Shown here in pieces: positions 48,545-58,847 of a stretch of 64,000 nt of DNA. The notes under the pieces are model-generated. The model searched no databases and was not told where the DNA came from. It saw only the letters and a program-made list of their open reading frames with translations. The first letter of the stretch is position 1. Each line of letters opens with the position of its first letter. Position numbers and translations under genes: made by a program. The DNA comes from Candidatus Panguiarchaeum symbiosum (GTDB lineage Archaea; Asgardarchaeota; Njordarchaeia; Njordarchaeales; Panguiarchaeaceae), in assembly GCA_024720975.1 (NCBI GenBank), contig JANJXX010000003.1, forward strand, positions 1 through 64,000, in the 5' to 3' direction.

Positions 48545-49793
48545 AAGTGAGATACCCGATCAGATAAGAAAACTACCTCGAAAGTCAAAATCCTTGAATA
48601 ACCTGAAGAGCATCGATAAAGAGAACGTTGACAAATTCCTGAGTAGCGATAGGAAAAGGAGTATTCTAAAAGCATTCTTCAAAGCAAGATTACTCGAACA
48701 TATAAGACATTCAATACCAATCAGGGGTAAAATTAATATCAAGCCCGACGTTGAGTATTCAGAGCATGCACACGCAAGAAAAGCAAGACTAGGAGTAGCC
48801 AAAGTCAAAATTGTTGAAGAGGACTTTCCGATATTGGAGAAAGTCAGCATCAGGGATCTCTTGTCGATGCCATCAATAAAACGCGCAAATACAACAGCGC
48901 CAAAATTAAGGCGTATCCGTCCCATGCGTGCAGAAGGGAGCTATTATGGTCTGAATTACACAGCGACATACGGTTCTAGAGGATTCTACGTGTCTTACAC
49001 AATGAATAAGAAATTCCATAGTAGAATAGCGCTAGTACCGACACTAATATCAAGGCTTCTATATCAACGGGGAAAGGTGAGTTCGGGAGAAATAAAATTC
49101 GAGTTAAGAGAGGGAAAACAAAGGCTTCTACTTGTAATAGTCTTAGATGCAAGCGAAAGCATGCAGGCATTTATCCCCATAATCGCACGCACCCTATTAC
49201 GCTTTCATGAACGAGCATGGAAGCTGCGAAGCCTCACTGGCCTAATATCAGTACAAGAGAACACGACAAAAGTTCTAGTCTATCCAACGACAAATATTAA
49301 CAAAATTATTAGCGGCTTCTTCCAAGTGGAGTTCTGGGGTAGGACGCCACTTGCACTTGGCCTCCTTAGGGCATTCAGGCTGATATTATCTATGCATGCT
49401 AAGTCTCCTGATTTAGTACCTAGGGTCATTTTATTCTCCGATGGACTAGCTAACATACCTCTTCAAATACCGGTTGACAGAAATGTAAGAAATTACTTTG
49501 AATCTGATGCTCAAGCGGATGTAATTGCTGCTGCTAGACTACTTGCAAGAAGAAACGTAAAGCTAATAACTGTCAATCCATGGCACATTAACTACTGGCC
49601 CGCAAAGTATATAATATCCCCATCTGAACTTCTCAAAATTGCAACTAGAATCACCGGGGGTATTTACTTAGGCTTCAATTTAAGCCAGGAACATCCATCA
49701 ATAATACCACCCAGAATGATTAACATTGACGATGCCACCGTGGAGGAGCTCGTAGATAGGATCCTGTGTGCAATATTTAAGTCAATTAGCTGA
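48522..49793 (+). CDS. VWA-domain chelatase subunit (BchD/ChlD C-terminal-like)
   Basis: MIDAS DASESM, GRTPLALGL and FSDGLANIP; overlaps the AAA+ gene by 23 nt. Confidence 0.85.
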   Translation: MNSTFFDESEIPDQIRKLPRKSKSLNNLKSIDKENVDKFLSSDRKRSILKAFFKARLLEHIRHSIPIRGKINIKPDVEYSEHAHARKARLGVAKVKIVEEDFPILEKVSIRDLLSMPSIKRANTTAPKLRRIRPMRAEGSYYGLNYTATYGSRGFYVSYTMNKKFHSRIALVPTLISRLLYQRGKVSSGEIKFELREGKQRLLLVIVLDASESMQAFIPIIARTLLRFHERAWKLRSLTGLISVQENTTKVLVYPTTNINKIISGFFQVEFWGRTPLALGLLRAFRLILSMHAKSPDLVPRVILFSDGLANIPLQIPVDRNVRNYFESDAQADVIAAARLLARRNVKLITVNPWHINYWPAKYIISPSELLKIATRITGGIYLGFNLSQEHPSIIPPRMINIDDATVEELVDRILCAIFKSIS

Positions 49794-49913
49794 AGCCCAT
49801 GCAAAATTCATCAAGACTAGCTAGCAGAGTTAGTCGTGAAGAGTGAGATTAATTCCCTGCTAATTGATAATATCTTAAATCAGTAAGACTGAAATTCGTA
49901 TTCAGTAATCTAA

Positions 49914-50354
49914 GTGATCAATGTGAGTATAGAGAAACCCGAAAAGCCTGATGGTTTGTACCTATACGAAAACGGAGCCTGGATTCAAAAATCCCAAGAA
50001 GACTTCACTGAAGGAGTTCACATAGTATACTTTAACAATAAAGAGTGCTTCGCCTGCCTGTTATTTAATGCTACATGGAATAAATTCGTAGAACTGACTA
50101 ATTCAAGCAATCTAAAATTCTGGACTGTTATCTGCTCTTGGTTTGCCAAGAAGTGCTCAGATGATAGGGCCAAATGGTTATTCGAAAATTATCAAGTCAA
50201 ATCATCACCGACAATACTAATAATAAGAGACGGCGTCATAATAAAGACAATAAAGGGCTCCTTAAGCTTAGAGGAACTCGAGAAACAAATAAAAGACGTA
50301 CTTGAGGGAAAAGAGGAACAAAAGGAAGACCTAACAAAAAGATTTGTATGCTGA
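49914..50354 (+). CDS. Thioredoxin-fold protein
   Basis: 146 aa with ECFACLLFNATWNKF, cis-Pro-type YQVKSSPTILIIRDG. Confidence 0.7.
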   Translation: MINVSIEKPEKPDGLYLYENGAWIQKSQEDFTEGVHIVYFNNKECFACLLFNATWNKFVELTNSSNLKFWTVICSWFAKKCSDDRAKWLFENYQVKSSPTILIIRDGVIIKTIKGSLSLEELEKQIKDVLEGKEEQKEDLTKRFVC

Positions 50355-50359
50355 AAAAG

Positions 50360-51151
50360 TTATTGGGAAGCAGCATATGAGCTATAATAATCCTTGGAAA
50401 TTGCGAGAAGCATTGCACATCTCTTTGTAAAATTAAGTACTATTCCTACTCTTAGAGCCTTTTTCTCTCCACCTATGTCATTAAAAAGCGTTATCAGTGA
50501 TGGATAGCTAGGAGTAATACCACGCTCAGATAACAATCTCATTATATGTTCCTTTCCAAGACCGATCTTGCATCTGTACAGAGCTTTTATAAAGGCGCTG
50601 AAAGTGTAATATGTAAAACCGCGTAGCAAGTCTTCATAACTATACCATCTTTTTTCACTGCTAAGTTTACCTAGTAGATTCTTCGGTGAAACAAAGACTG
50701 AGAAAACTACTGCTAAAGGATCGAAGGTGTTTTCATAATATCTTGGTAGAACTATGAAAACATACTCTTTTCCCATTGCATCATTCCTTTCAGACATCCT
50801 TATAATTTCCTCAGCATCCAAATCATAGTAGAAATTCTTCTTATCATATTCCTCCGTCCCTTGTTCAAATTCCTCTGGAGTTGTGTATATTCCCTTAACC
50901 TCAAGCACAACAAACTTTAGGAAGTCTTCAGTCTGAATCCACTTGACGATGGAGAATTTAACATCAAAAGGAGCACCAACAGGACCAAGACCAACTACTT
51001 GAAAGCCAAGCAATCCTAGCATACTTTTAAGTGACCCGATTATCCAAAAATAGTAGCTGTAAGGACTCCTAATTGGTATCAACATAGCCACCAAGAAGGA
51101 TCCATTAACGGCAACTATTCGGTTAGTAGTGTAGATAATATTAATACCCAT
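50360..51151 (-). CDS. Hypothetical protein
   Basis: 263-aa ORF convergent with the thioredoxin-fold gene; no recognised motif. Confidence 0.5.
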   Translation of the reverse strand: MGINIIYTTNRIVAVNGSFLVAMLIPIRSPYSYYFWIIGSLKSMLGLLGFQVVGLGPVGAPFDVKFSIVKWIQTEDFLKFVVLEVKGIYTTPEEFEQGTEEYDKKNFYYDLDAEEIIRMSERNDAMGKEYVFIVLPRYYENTFDPLAVVFSVFVSPKNLLGKLSSEKRWYSYEDLLRGFTYYTFSAFIKALYRCKIGLGKEHIMRLLSERGITPSYPSLITLFNDIGGEKKALRVGIVLNFTKRCAMLLAISKDYYSSYAASQ

Positions 51152-51390
51152 TCTTAAAATAAATGTGTATATTAAAACATAAGGGGCATTGCTGGCTCTA
51201 AAAATTCCTGTTCATTTATCTACATGGATATCTAATTTTAAACATTCTTCAGCAAGACATCATTAGGAGTAGTAAAATAGAAATGACTTGATCCATTAGA
51301 GAATTGTGAGCTCGTAGATTCTCTATGCCCCAGCGCCTTTAATTTCCACAAGAGTGTGTATTTGGATTTTACTTTAAAGAGTCTTTATTC

Positions 51391-52812
51391 TTGTCTAGTT
51401 CGGTGTATTCCATGTGGGATCTTCTGGAATTTGCCGTTGAAGAGAGTCTGAGCCTTAACGCAAGCTTTGTTGAAGTTCGAGGCGAGAGGCAGACTTTAAC
51501 CACAATCAGATTTGTTAATAATGTTCTTAAGTCTGTGGAGTCAACGTCTTTGATTGGAATAGGAGTAACTGTCATTGTTGGTAAATCTAGGGGCCACGGT
51601 TTCACAAGTGTACTCACAAAGGAAGGTCTGAGGGATGCTATAAGGAAGGCTATAGATTCTGCTAAGGGATTGACTAAGGCTGCGGAACTTTCTGCTGAGC
51701 CTGCGGAGTATAAACCTAAAGAATATCACGGTTTTGTTCCTTCTAGGAATAAGGACCCAGAAACTACCGAGTTTGAGGAAAAGTTCGAAATTCTTAAAAG
51801 AGGAATAAATGAGATAAAAGGACTTGAGGGAATAGCATCTATTGCTGCTATTTATGCTGAATTACATGGTGAGAGATACTTTATAAATAGTGAGGGTCTA
51901 AAAAGATTCTGGAGACCACTAAGACACGGAATTCTCTTCCAAGTTGTTGCTAGAAAAGATGGAAATATCGGATCTGGACGTGAGTTATTTGCATCATCCT
52001 TCGGTCTGGAAGTCTATGAGAAAGAGAAACCTGAGGAAATCGCTATGAAGGCCTATAAAGGTGCTATTGAATCTGCTCAGGCAAAGACAATACAGCCGGG
52101 AAAATACCCATTAATAGCTGACCCCGACTTCGCCGGTGTTCTAGCTCACGAGAGTTTCGGGCATCTAACAGAATCTGACTATGTTGCTACTAAGGCTAGT
52201 ATACTGTACGGAAGACTCCATGAGCAGCTAGGATCAGAATACGCGACAATAATAGAATCTGGTGACCCCGTAAATTACGGATTTTTCATACCTTACGACG
52301 ATGAAGGCGTGGCTACTGAGAAAATAATCCTCCTCAACAAGGGGGTCTTGGAAAACTATTTGCACTCTCGTAGTACAGCTAAGCTCATGAATATGCAGCC
52401 AACTGGGAATGCTAGGGCGATAAACTTTATGTTTCCAGCGATAGTTCGCATGAGGAATACATACTTTGATTCTGGAGACATGACCAAAGATGAATTATTT
52501 GAACTTGTCAAGCGCGGAGTTTATGTTGAGGGAAGCACAGGCGGTCAAACAGAAGACACCGGAAACTTCACATTTGGTGCAAACAGAGCATACTATATTG
52601 AGAACTCCGAGATAGCATATCCGCTTAAGGGTGTTGTGGTTAGGGCTCACATACTTGACTTTTTAAGGAATATCATAGGAGCTTCAAAAGAGGTAATTGT
52701 TGGAACGTCCCCACTTGGAGGCTGCGGAAAGGCCGGTCAATCACCACTACCCGTGGGAGGAGGCGGGCCATATTTAGCCATAAAAGAAGCCTTAATAGGA
52801 GGAGGTGTGTAG
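51391..52812 (+). CDS. tldD: TldD family metalloprotease
   Basis: HESFGHLTESDYV zinc site (HExxxH), PTGNARA, EGSTGGQTEDTGNFTFGANRAYYIENSEI. Confidence 0.92.
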   Translation: MSSSVYSMWDLLEFAVEESLSLNASFVEVRGERQTLTTIRFVNNVLKSVESTSLIGIGVTVIVGKSRGHGFTSVLTKEGLRDAIRKAIDSAKGLTKAAELSAEPAEYKPKEYHGFVPSRNKDPETTEFEEKFEILKRGINEIKGLEGIASIAAIYAELHGERYFINSEGLKRFWRPLRHGILFQVVARKDGNIGSGRELFASSFGLEVYEKEKPEEIAMKAYKGAIESAQAKTIQPGKYPLIADPDFAGVLAHESFGHLTESDYVATKASILYGRLHEQLGSEYATIIESGDPVNYGFFIPYDDEGVATEKIILLNKGVLENYLHSRSTAKLMNMQPTGNARAINFMFPAIVRMRNTYFDSGDMTKDELFELVKRGVYVEGSTGGQTEDTGNFTFGANRAYYIENSEIAYPLKGVVVRAHILDFLRNIIGASKEVIVGTSPLGGCGKAGQSPLPVGGGGPYLAIKEALIGGGV

Positions 52813-52814
52813 AC

Positions 52815-54167
52815 TTGAATGAGAGGATAAATAAACTTATCAATATTGGGGAGAAAATAGTTAGTAAGAGGGATGAATTAAACGTAGATGATATTGAGAT
52901 ATATTTATACGAGGCTGATGTATTCAACTCCATAGTGATTAATAACTACGTTACATCGCAATCTGGAGTCGATGCCGGAGTCGGAATTCGTGTTTCTATA
53001 GGGAAGAAGGTAGCGTTTACATCTGTTTCAAGTATTGCTGAAGAGAGAATCTTAGAGGCTGCAAAACTTGCTGGTAAAATTGCAAAAGTTAAAGAGGAAG
53101 ATCCCAATTTCACACACTTGCCAGATCCAATGCGCGGTTATGAGAGGCATGGAATCTTCGACGCTGAGCTCGCATCCCTTAACCCAGAAGAACTTGCAGA
53201 CTACGTTTCAAAACTTGTTCAGGAATCAAAAAGAATACAAAACTTGAAAAAGATGAGTCTACACCTAACAAAAGGAAGCTATACCTATGCTGTGGTAAGT
53301 TCCAGAGGAGTTAATGTTGGCGATTATGGCACGATGATTTCCACGTGGTACGAGATAGATCTGAAGCGCAACGACAAAATAGGAAAGGGAATTGACTTCT
53401 ATATTTCCAGGAAATTCGATGAGGAAGCGCTATTCTCAACCATACCAAAAGCTGAGGCAATGGCACGAGAGGGACTCGAGGCAAAAAAGATTGCTGGGCC
53501 TCTCAAGTGTGATGCTGTAATCGATCCAATGATACTCTCGAGCATTTTGTGGCCCCTCGTATACAATGTATCAGCTTTAGCTGTGCAGGAGCAGAGAAGT
53601 AGATTCATAGGAATGATAGACAAGCAAGTTGCGAATCCAAATTTGACGATACTAGACGATGGCACGCTACCGGATGGTCTATCAACTAACATAAGCGATG
53701 ATGAGGGAATACCAATGCAGAGAAAAGTGATAATAGATCGTGGAATCCTTAAAACCTACCTCTACGATACATATACGGCATATCGGGAGAATAGACCAAG
53801 TACTGGGAATGCTAAAAGAAGGGACTATAAATCTCAACCTTCACCATCACAAACGAATCTTGTTATTGAAAGCACAACGAGCAAAAAACTCGAAGATATT
53901 ATAAGGGAAATTGATAAAGGCATTCTATTGCGAGGTATTGCCATGGGCTCGCATTTAATAGATCCAATTAAGGGATCAATGGCAATTACGTGCTTAAACG
54001 CACTATATATCGAGGGAGGCGAAGTTCGTTATCCCATCGAAGCCGTGAGTATGAGTGCCGATTACTTTGAATTCCTGAGAAATATGGACACAGCAGGTTC
54101 TGATCATAGGATAACTCCTGTTGGGAAGCTGCCTACAGTAGTTGTTAGAAATGTGTTCTTTAGCTGA
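52815..54167 (+). CDS. tldE: TldE/PmbA family protein
   Basis: Adjacent paralogue of TldD without the HExxxH motif: YRENRPSTGNAKRRDYKSQPSPSQTNLVIE, MGSHLIDPIKGSMAITCL. Confidence 0.9.
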   Translation: MNERINKLINIGEKIVSKRDELNVDDIEIYLYEADVFNSIVINNYVTSQSGVDAGVGIRVSIGKKVAFTSVSSIAEERILEAAKLAGKIAKVKEEDPNFTHLPDPMRGYERHGIFDAELASLNPEELADYVSKLVQESKRIQNLKKMSLHLTKGSYTYAVVSSRGVNVGDYGTMISTWYEIDLKRNDKIGKGIDFYISRKFDEEALFSTIPKAEAMAREGLEAKKIAGPLKCDAVIDPMILSSILWPLVYNVSALAVQEQRSRFIGMIDKQVANPNLTILDDGTLPDGLSTNISDDEGIPMQRKVIIDRGILKTYLYDTYTAYRENRPSTGNAKRRDYKSQPSPSQTNLVIESTTSKKLEDIIREIDKGILLRGIAMGSHLIDPIKGSMAITCLNALYIEGGEVRYPIEAVSMSADYFEFLRNMDTAGSDHRITPVGKLPTVVVRNVFFS

Positions 54168-54173
54168 TTCCTC

Positions 54174-54560
54174 TTATTTTTTGAATTCTAGTCCTAGCAA
54201 GTAGCCCAACATCCAATCAACATACTTACCATGAGCTTCGGCTTTGATTGTAACTATCTCTGGTACTGAATAAGGATGATTCTCCTTTAGATATTTTATG
54301 GCTTCCGAAACTTTCTCCTCTAAAGTTTTTATTATCAGTAGAAACTCAGGTTGTTTCTCAACTATCTTTTCCATCCAATAGTATGTTGACCTCACTGGAA
54401 AAACACTAACGCATGCAGCTAGCTTATTTTCAACGAGCTCCTTGGATAACCTATCAGCATCTTTTTCTGTTTCGACTGTTGTCATGATGATTATCAATAC
54501 TATCACCTCATTGCATAAGATTTGCAGCTGTTTCACAACTATATTTGATTGAAAGATCAA
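54174..54560 (-). CDS. cutA: CutA-like divalent-cation tolerance protein (true start likely internal)
   Basis: ADRLSKELVENKLAACVSVFPVRSTYYWMEKIVEKQPEFLLIIKT...HPYSVPEIV. Confidence 0.88.
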   Translation of the reverse strand: MIFQSNIVVKQLQILCNEVIVLIIIMTTVETEKDADRLSKELVENKLAACVSVFPVRSTYYWMEKIVEKQPEFLLIIKTLEEKVSEAIKYLKENHPYSVPEIVTIKAEAHGKYVDWMLGYLLGLEFKK

Positions 54561-54626
54561 TTATATTGTCTAAATGAAAAACCTACTTACAGTGAGTAGA
54601 ATAACTCTTGAGAATTCTGGTGACTG

Positions 54627-56117
54627 TTGTTGAGAAATAAACTGCACTACTTCTTTGCACCAAGGAGTATAGCCGTTATTGGTGCATCATCTCAAGTTGA
54701 TTCCCCCGGGTACGTAATATTTAAGAATCTACTTGACAATAGGCGAGCTGGCGTACTTAAAGCTAGAGTCTACGGCGTCAACATTAAGGGAGGAGTTTCT
54801 CTTGGTGAAAAATTGTATAGATCAGTAACAGAGATTCCAGATGAGATTGATCATGCAGTTATAGCTATTCCAGCGAAATTCATCCCAGATGTTTTGGACG
54901 AGTGTGGCAGAAAGAACGTGAAAGTTGTTACAATTATCAGTGGCGGCTTTTCTGAGATTGGAAATGTCGAACTAGAGAACAATGTCAGAGAGATAGGTAA
55001 AAAATATGGATTGAGAATAATAGGACCTAATGGACTTGGCGTTTATGACCCTTATACTGGTGTGGATACCCTTTTTATACCGAAAAGTAAGGACGTTGAT
55101 GGAAAGGAAATGATAAACCTCGCTCGGCCTCCTCGAGGATTTGTAGCATTTCTCACGCAGAGCGGTGCTCTTGGAGGTGCACTCCTAGACTACCTCTGTG
55201 GAGAAAATCTAGGTATATCTAAATTCGTGAGCTGGGGGAATAAAATCGATGTCGATGAGATTGACATGCTAGAATACTTAAAGGATGACCCTAACACGCG
55301 CGTAGTAGCTATATATGTAGAAGCATTAAAGGAGAGGGCAAGAGAGTTTGTTAGAATAGGCAGAGAATTCACCCTAATCAAGCCCATTGTTATCCTCAAG
55401 GGCGGTACAACAGAGGCTGGTGCCCGGGCAACACAAACGCATACTGCATCACTAGCTGGTGACTATGCTGTATACATTGGAGCCTTTAAGCATATGGGAG
55501 CCGTCATAGTTGAGTCAGTTATGGAACTTATGGATGCATCTAAGGCTCTTGCATTGCAGCCGCCTGCCCGTGGGAGGAACATTGGTATCATAAGTAATGG
55601 CGGCGGGCCAGGGATAATTACTGCTGATTTGCTTGAGAAGAGGGGACTAAGAGTACCTCCACTGTCGGATGATACTCTAAGGGAGCTTAAGCAAGCCATT
55701 AATGAGGGAATAATCCCCACAATAGCAACATTTGCAAATCCAATTGACATTAGCGGAACTGCTACTGATGAGGCGTATGTCAGAGCCACGGAACTTGTCT
55801 TAAATGATAAGAATATAGACTTAGTTATTATTCTAGCACTTCACCATCCGCCAACACTCACAAGCAAGTTGCCTGATAAATTAATATCAGTGGTAAAGGA
55901 TTCTAAGAAACCGGTCCTAGTTATGGACATTGGTCTTGGTGAGCTATCAGAATATGTTAGGAGACGATTTGAGGCAAGTAATATTCCAGCCTACGCACTC
56001 CCGATTCGGATCGTTAATGGTGCATGTGCACTAGTCAATTATGGTGAGTACTTAGCTAGGCGCGGTGCTTTAGATGAGTACATTGAAAAGTGGAGCCCAC
56101 CAAGGATATCTGGTTGA
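54627..56117 (+). CDS. ADP-forming acyl-CoA synthetase, alpha subunit
   Basis: FAPRSIAVIGASSQVDSPGYVIFKNLL, RIIGPNGLGVYDP, FLTQSGALGGALLDY, THTASLAGDYAVY, NGGGPGIITADLLEKRGL. Confidence 0.9.
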   Translation: MLRNKLHYFFAPRSIAVIGASSQVDSPGYVIFKNLLDNRRAGVLKARVYGVNIKGGVSLGEKLYRSVTEIPDEIDHAVIAIPAKFIPDVLDECGRKNVKVVTIISGGFSEIGNVELENNVREIGKKYGLRIIGPNGLGVYDPYTGVDTLFIPKSKDVDGKEMINLARPPRGFVAFLTQSGALGGALLDYLCGENLGISKFVSWGNKIDVDEIDMLEYLKDDPNTRVVAIYVEALKERAREFVRIGREFTLIKPIVILKGGTTEAGARATQTHTASLAGDYAVYIGAFKHMGAVIVESVMELMDASKALALQPPARGRNIGIISNGGGPGIITADLLEKRGLRVPPLSDDTLRELKQAINEGIIPTIATFANPIDISGTATDEAYVRATELVLNDKNIDLVIILALHHPPTLTSKLPDKLISVVKDSKKPVLVMDIGLGELSEYVRRRFEASNIPAYALPIRIVNGACALVNYGEYLARRGALDEYIEKWSPPRISG

Positions 56118-56889
56118 CCGGAGCAAAGAGATTGTCGGTGCCGAAATCATAAAGTCCGTCAGAGAGAATGTTCTTGTAAAGTCTATATATCTGCGGCCCT
56201 TCAGACCACTCGCCAAGCCAAAGCCCGGTCAGTTCGTTATGATCTGGGTTCCAAACATGGAGGAAATTCCTATGAGCGTGTCAGGTTTCTACGGAGATCA
56301 CTTTAGAATAAGTGTTGCTTCAGTTGGACCTACAACTAGAGTGTTAAATGAATTACCAGTTGGGACATTAGTGGGAGTGAAGGGATTCTTAGGGAACGCG
56401 TTACAGTTGGGGAATAAAAAATACCTGTTGGTTGGCGGGGGATATGGTGTGGCTCCGTTAGTTTATGCCATGGCAGGGATAAGAAATTCTCATGGAGAGG
56501 CGCAAATAGTCATTGGAGCTAGGACGAGAGATTTGCTCCTATTCTTAGATGAGGCAAAAAGATTTGGAAAGGTACACATATCTACAGATGATGGCTCGGA
56601 AGGGTTTCATGGAACTGCGCTAGACCTTGCAAAGGAAATACTCTCCTCAGAGAGTTTCGATGAGGTGATAGTATGTGGCCCAGAACCACTACTCATTGGA
56701 GTTTCGGAGCTATGCTCTGAGTATAATATCCAAGCCTATGTTCTTGCCGAAAGATATATGAAATGTGGAATTGGGCTCTGTGGTTCGTGTGTTTTGGACG
56801 GAAGTGGGCTCTTAGTTTGCAGGGACGGTCCGGTGTTTGATGCAAGAATATACCTTAAGGCTTTAAGAAGGAAAATATCAAAAAATTGA
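56074..56889 (+). CDS. PyrK-like FAD/[2Fe-2S] electron-transfer protein
   Basis: KPGQFVMIWVPNMEEIPMSVSGF, LLVGGGYGVAPLVYAM, ERYMKCGIGLCGSCVLDGSGLLVCRDGPVF; start uncertain because it overlaps the upstream gene. Confidence 0.82.
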   Translation: MSTLKSGAHQGYLVDRSKEIVGAEIIKSVRENVLVKSIYLRPFRPLAKPKPGQFVMIWVPNMEEIPMSVSGFYGDHFRISVASVGPTTRVLNELPVGTLVGVKGFLGNALQLGNKKYLLVGGGYGVAPLVYAMAGIRNSHGEAQIVIGARTRDLLLFLDEAKRFGKVHISTDDGSEGFHGTALDLAKEILSSESFDEVIVCGPEPLLIGVSELCSEYNIQAYVLAERYMKCGIGLCGSCVLDGSGLLVCRDGPVFDARIYLKALRRKISKN

Positions 56890-56927
56890 ACCTCTGATGG
56901 GAGGTCGCTGCTATCTAGGAGTTAGCA

Positions 56928-58694
56928 TTAGGCTTTTTCGACTTCTTTCTTCACTAACTCAATTTCTCTTCTTCTATTATCAGGCCATGTATCTGGAATC
57001 ATTGGATGCCAGACTTTATGCTTCTTAGCGACTTCGATTGCACGTTCGTAACCAGCATCAGCATGCCTGATTATACCGAGTCCAGGATCTGTCGTTAGAA
57101 CAGTTACTATTCTTTTGTCCATTTCTCGCCTTCCATCACATACTAGGCACATACCAGCATGAATGGATAACCCTATTCCAACACCGCCACCATGATGAAC
57201 CGCCACCCAGGAGGCACCAGCCACGGCATTGAGTAAAGCATTTAGGATTGGCCAATCTGCTACTGCATCGCTTCCATCTTTCATGCCTTCTGTTTCTCTC
57301 GTTGGAGAAGCAACCGAGCCAGCGTCTAGATGATCCCTACCGATCCATATTGGACCGGAGAGCTTACCCTCTCTAACCATTTCATTAATTATCTTGCCCA
57401 TTTTCGCCCTCTGACCATAGCCCATCCAGCATACTCTAGCAGGCAGTCCTTGAAATGCTATAAATTTCTGGGCTTTTTCTACCCAATTAACCAGTATTTT
57501 ATCATCCTTGAACTCTCTCTTTATTACCTCATCGAGCTCAATAATGTCCTCCGGATCGCCCACTAGCGAGGTATACCTAAATGGTCCTCTTCCCTCACAG
57601 AATAGAGGTCTTATGTACTTCTTAACGAATCCTTCAAATGCAAATGCCCCTTCGAATCCAGCATCATAAGCCTGCTGTCGGATGCCATTACCATATTCGA
57701 AGACAATAACTCCCCTCTTATGGAATTCTGTCATCGCTTTAACGTGTCTAACAACACTCTTCTTTGCGAGATATATGTACTCCTTGGGGTCTGACTCTCT
57801 AAGCTTATCGGCTTCTTCTCTAGATATACCTGCTGGATAATAACCTCTTAGTAAATCATGAGCAGCGGTTTGGTCAGTCATTATGTCTGGCTTTATACCC
57901 CTCTTAAGAAGCTCCTCATAAACATCTACGGCATTTGCTAACACAGCTACACTCAGAGGGTATTTTTCCGAAACCGCATTTTTAACCATTTCTACGGCTT
58001 CATCAATATCTTCTGTCCACTCCATTAGGTATCCATGATCGATGCACCTTTGAATTGCCTCCTTTCTCACCTCAGCAAAAAGACCAACACCATCATTCAT
58101 AACAACAGCCAAGGGTTGAGCACCACCCATCTCTCCTAAGCCCGCACTTAAGACAAACCTCCCTCTAAGAGTCCCTCCAAAAGGCTCAGCTGCTTTTGCT
58201 AGTGTCTCATATGTCCCTTGAATAATTCCCTGATGTCCTATGTATGCCCAAGCTCCAGCAGTCATCTGGCCAAACATTATTAGACCTTTCTGCTCTAGTT
58301 CTAGAAAATAATCCCAAGTCGCCCATCGAGGAACAAGTAGACTATTCGCCATTAAGACCCTTGGTGCATAGTCGTGGGTTTTGAAGACACCAACGGGCTT
58401 GCCACTCTGTATAAGTAGCGTCTCGTCTGGCTCCATCTCAAGTAGCGTTTCCACGATAACCTCTAGCGCATCCCAATTCCTAGCTGCTTTACCAGAACCG
58501 CCATATACAATTAGATTCTGTGGATCCTTGGCAACATCTGGAGCCAAAACATTAAATAGCATCCTAAGTGCTCCTTCTATCTGCCAATCAGCACAATGGA
58601 GATCTGGCCCTGTAATTATATCTATCTTCCTAGCTTTAACTTTGGCAATTATTTCCTGCTTTCTCTTAAGCTTCTCGAGATCATAAGCACTCAT
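56928..58694 (-). CDS. hutU: Urocanate hydratase
   Basis: 588 aa: [87 protein letters not shown]. Confidence 0.95.
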   Translation of the reverse strand: MSAYDLEKLKRKQEIIAKVKARKIDIITGPDLHCADWQIEGALRMLFNVLAPDVAKDPQNLIVYGGSGKAARNWDALEVIVETLLEMEPDETLLIQSGKPVGVFKTHDYAPRVLMANSLLVPRWATWDYFLELEQKGLIMFGQMTAGAWAYIGHQGIIQGTYETLAKAAEPFGGTLRGRFVLSAGLGEMGGAQPLAVVMNDGVGLFAEVRKEAIQRCIDHGYLMEWTEDIDEAVEMVKNAVSEKYPLSVAVLANAVDVYEELLKRGIKPDIMTDQTAAHDLLRGYYPAGISREEADKLRESDPKEYIYLAKKSVVRHVKAMTEFHKRGVIVFEYGNGIRQQAYDAGFEGAFAFEGFVKKYIRPLFCEGRGPFRYTSLVGDPEDIIELDEVIKREFKDDKILVNWVEKAQKFIAFQGLPARVCWMGYGQRAKMGKIINEMVREGKLSGPIWIGRDHLDAGSVASPTRETEGMKDGSDAVADWPILNALLNAVAGASWVAVHHGGGVGIGLSIHAGMCLVCDGRREMDKRIVTVLTTDPGLGIIRHADAGYERAIEVAKKHKVWHPMIPDTWPDNRRREIELVKKEVEKA

Positions 58695-58847
58695 GGAATC
58701 ACCAAACGAATAATTGTAATTCTAATCTTATCATGAACAAATCGGAGATTTAATATTGCGGTTTATCTGCATCCTACTTTGTTGTGCAGACTTACACCTG
58801 ACTGCAGGCTTCAGCAGAATTCTCAACAATATCTTGGAAGTAACTAG

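Noticed and set aside
51391-54560. Reading TldD/TldE, CutA and the radical SAM gene as a RiPP biosynthetic cluster
   Set aside because: No precursor peptide, no dedicated exporter adjacent, and the radical SAM gene is 8 kb away with unrelated genes between.
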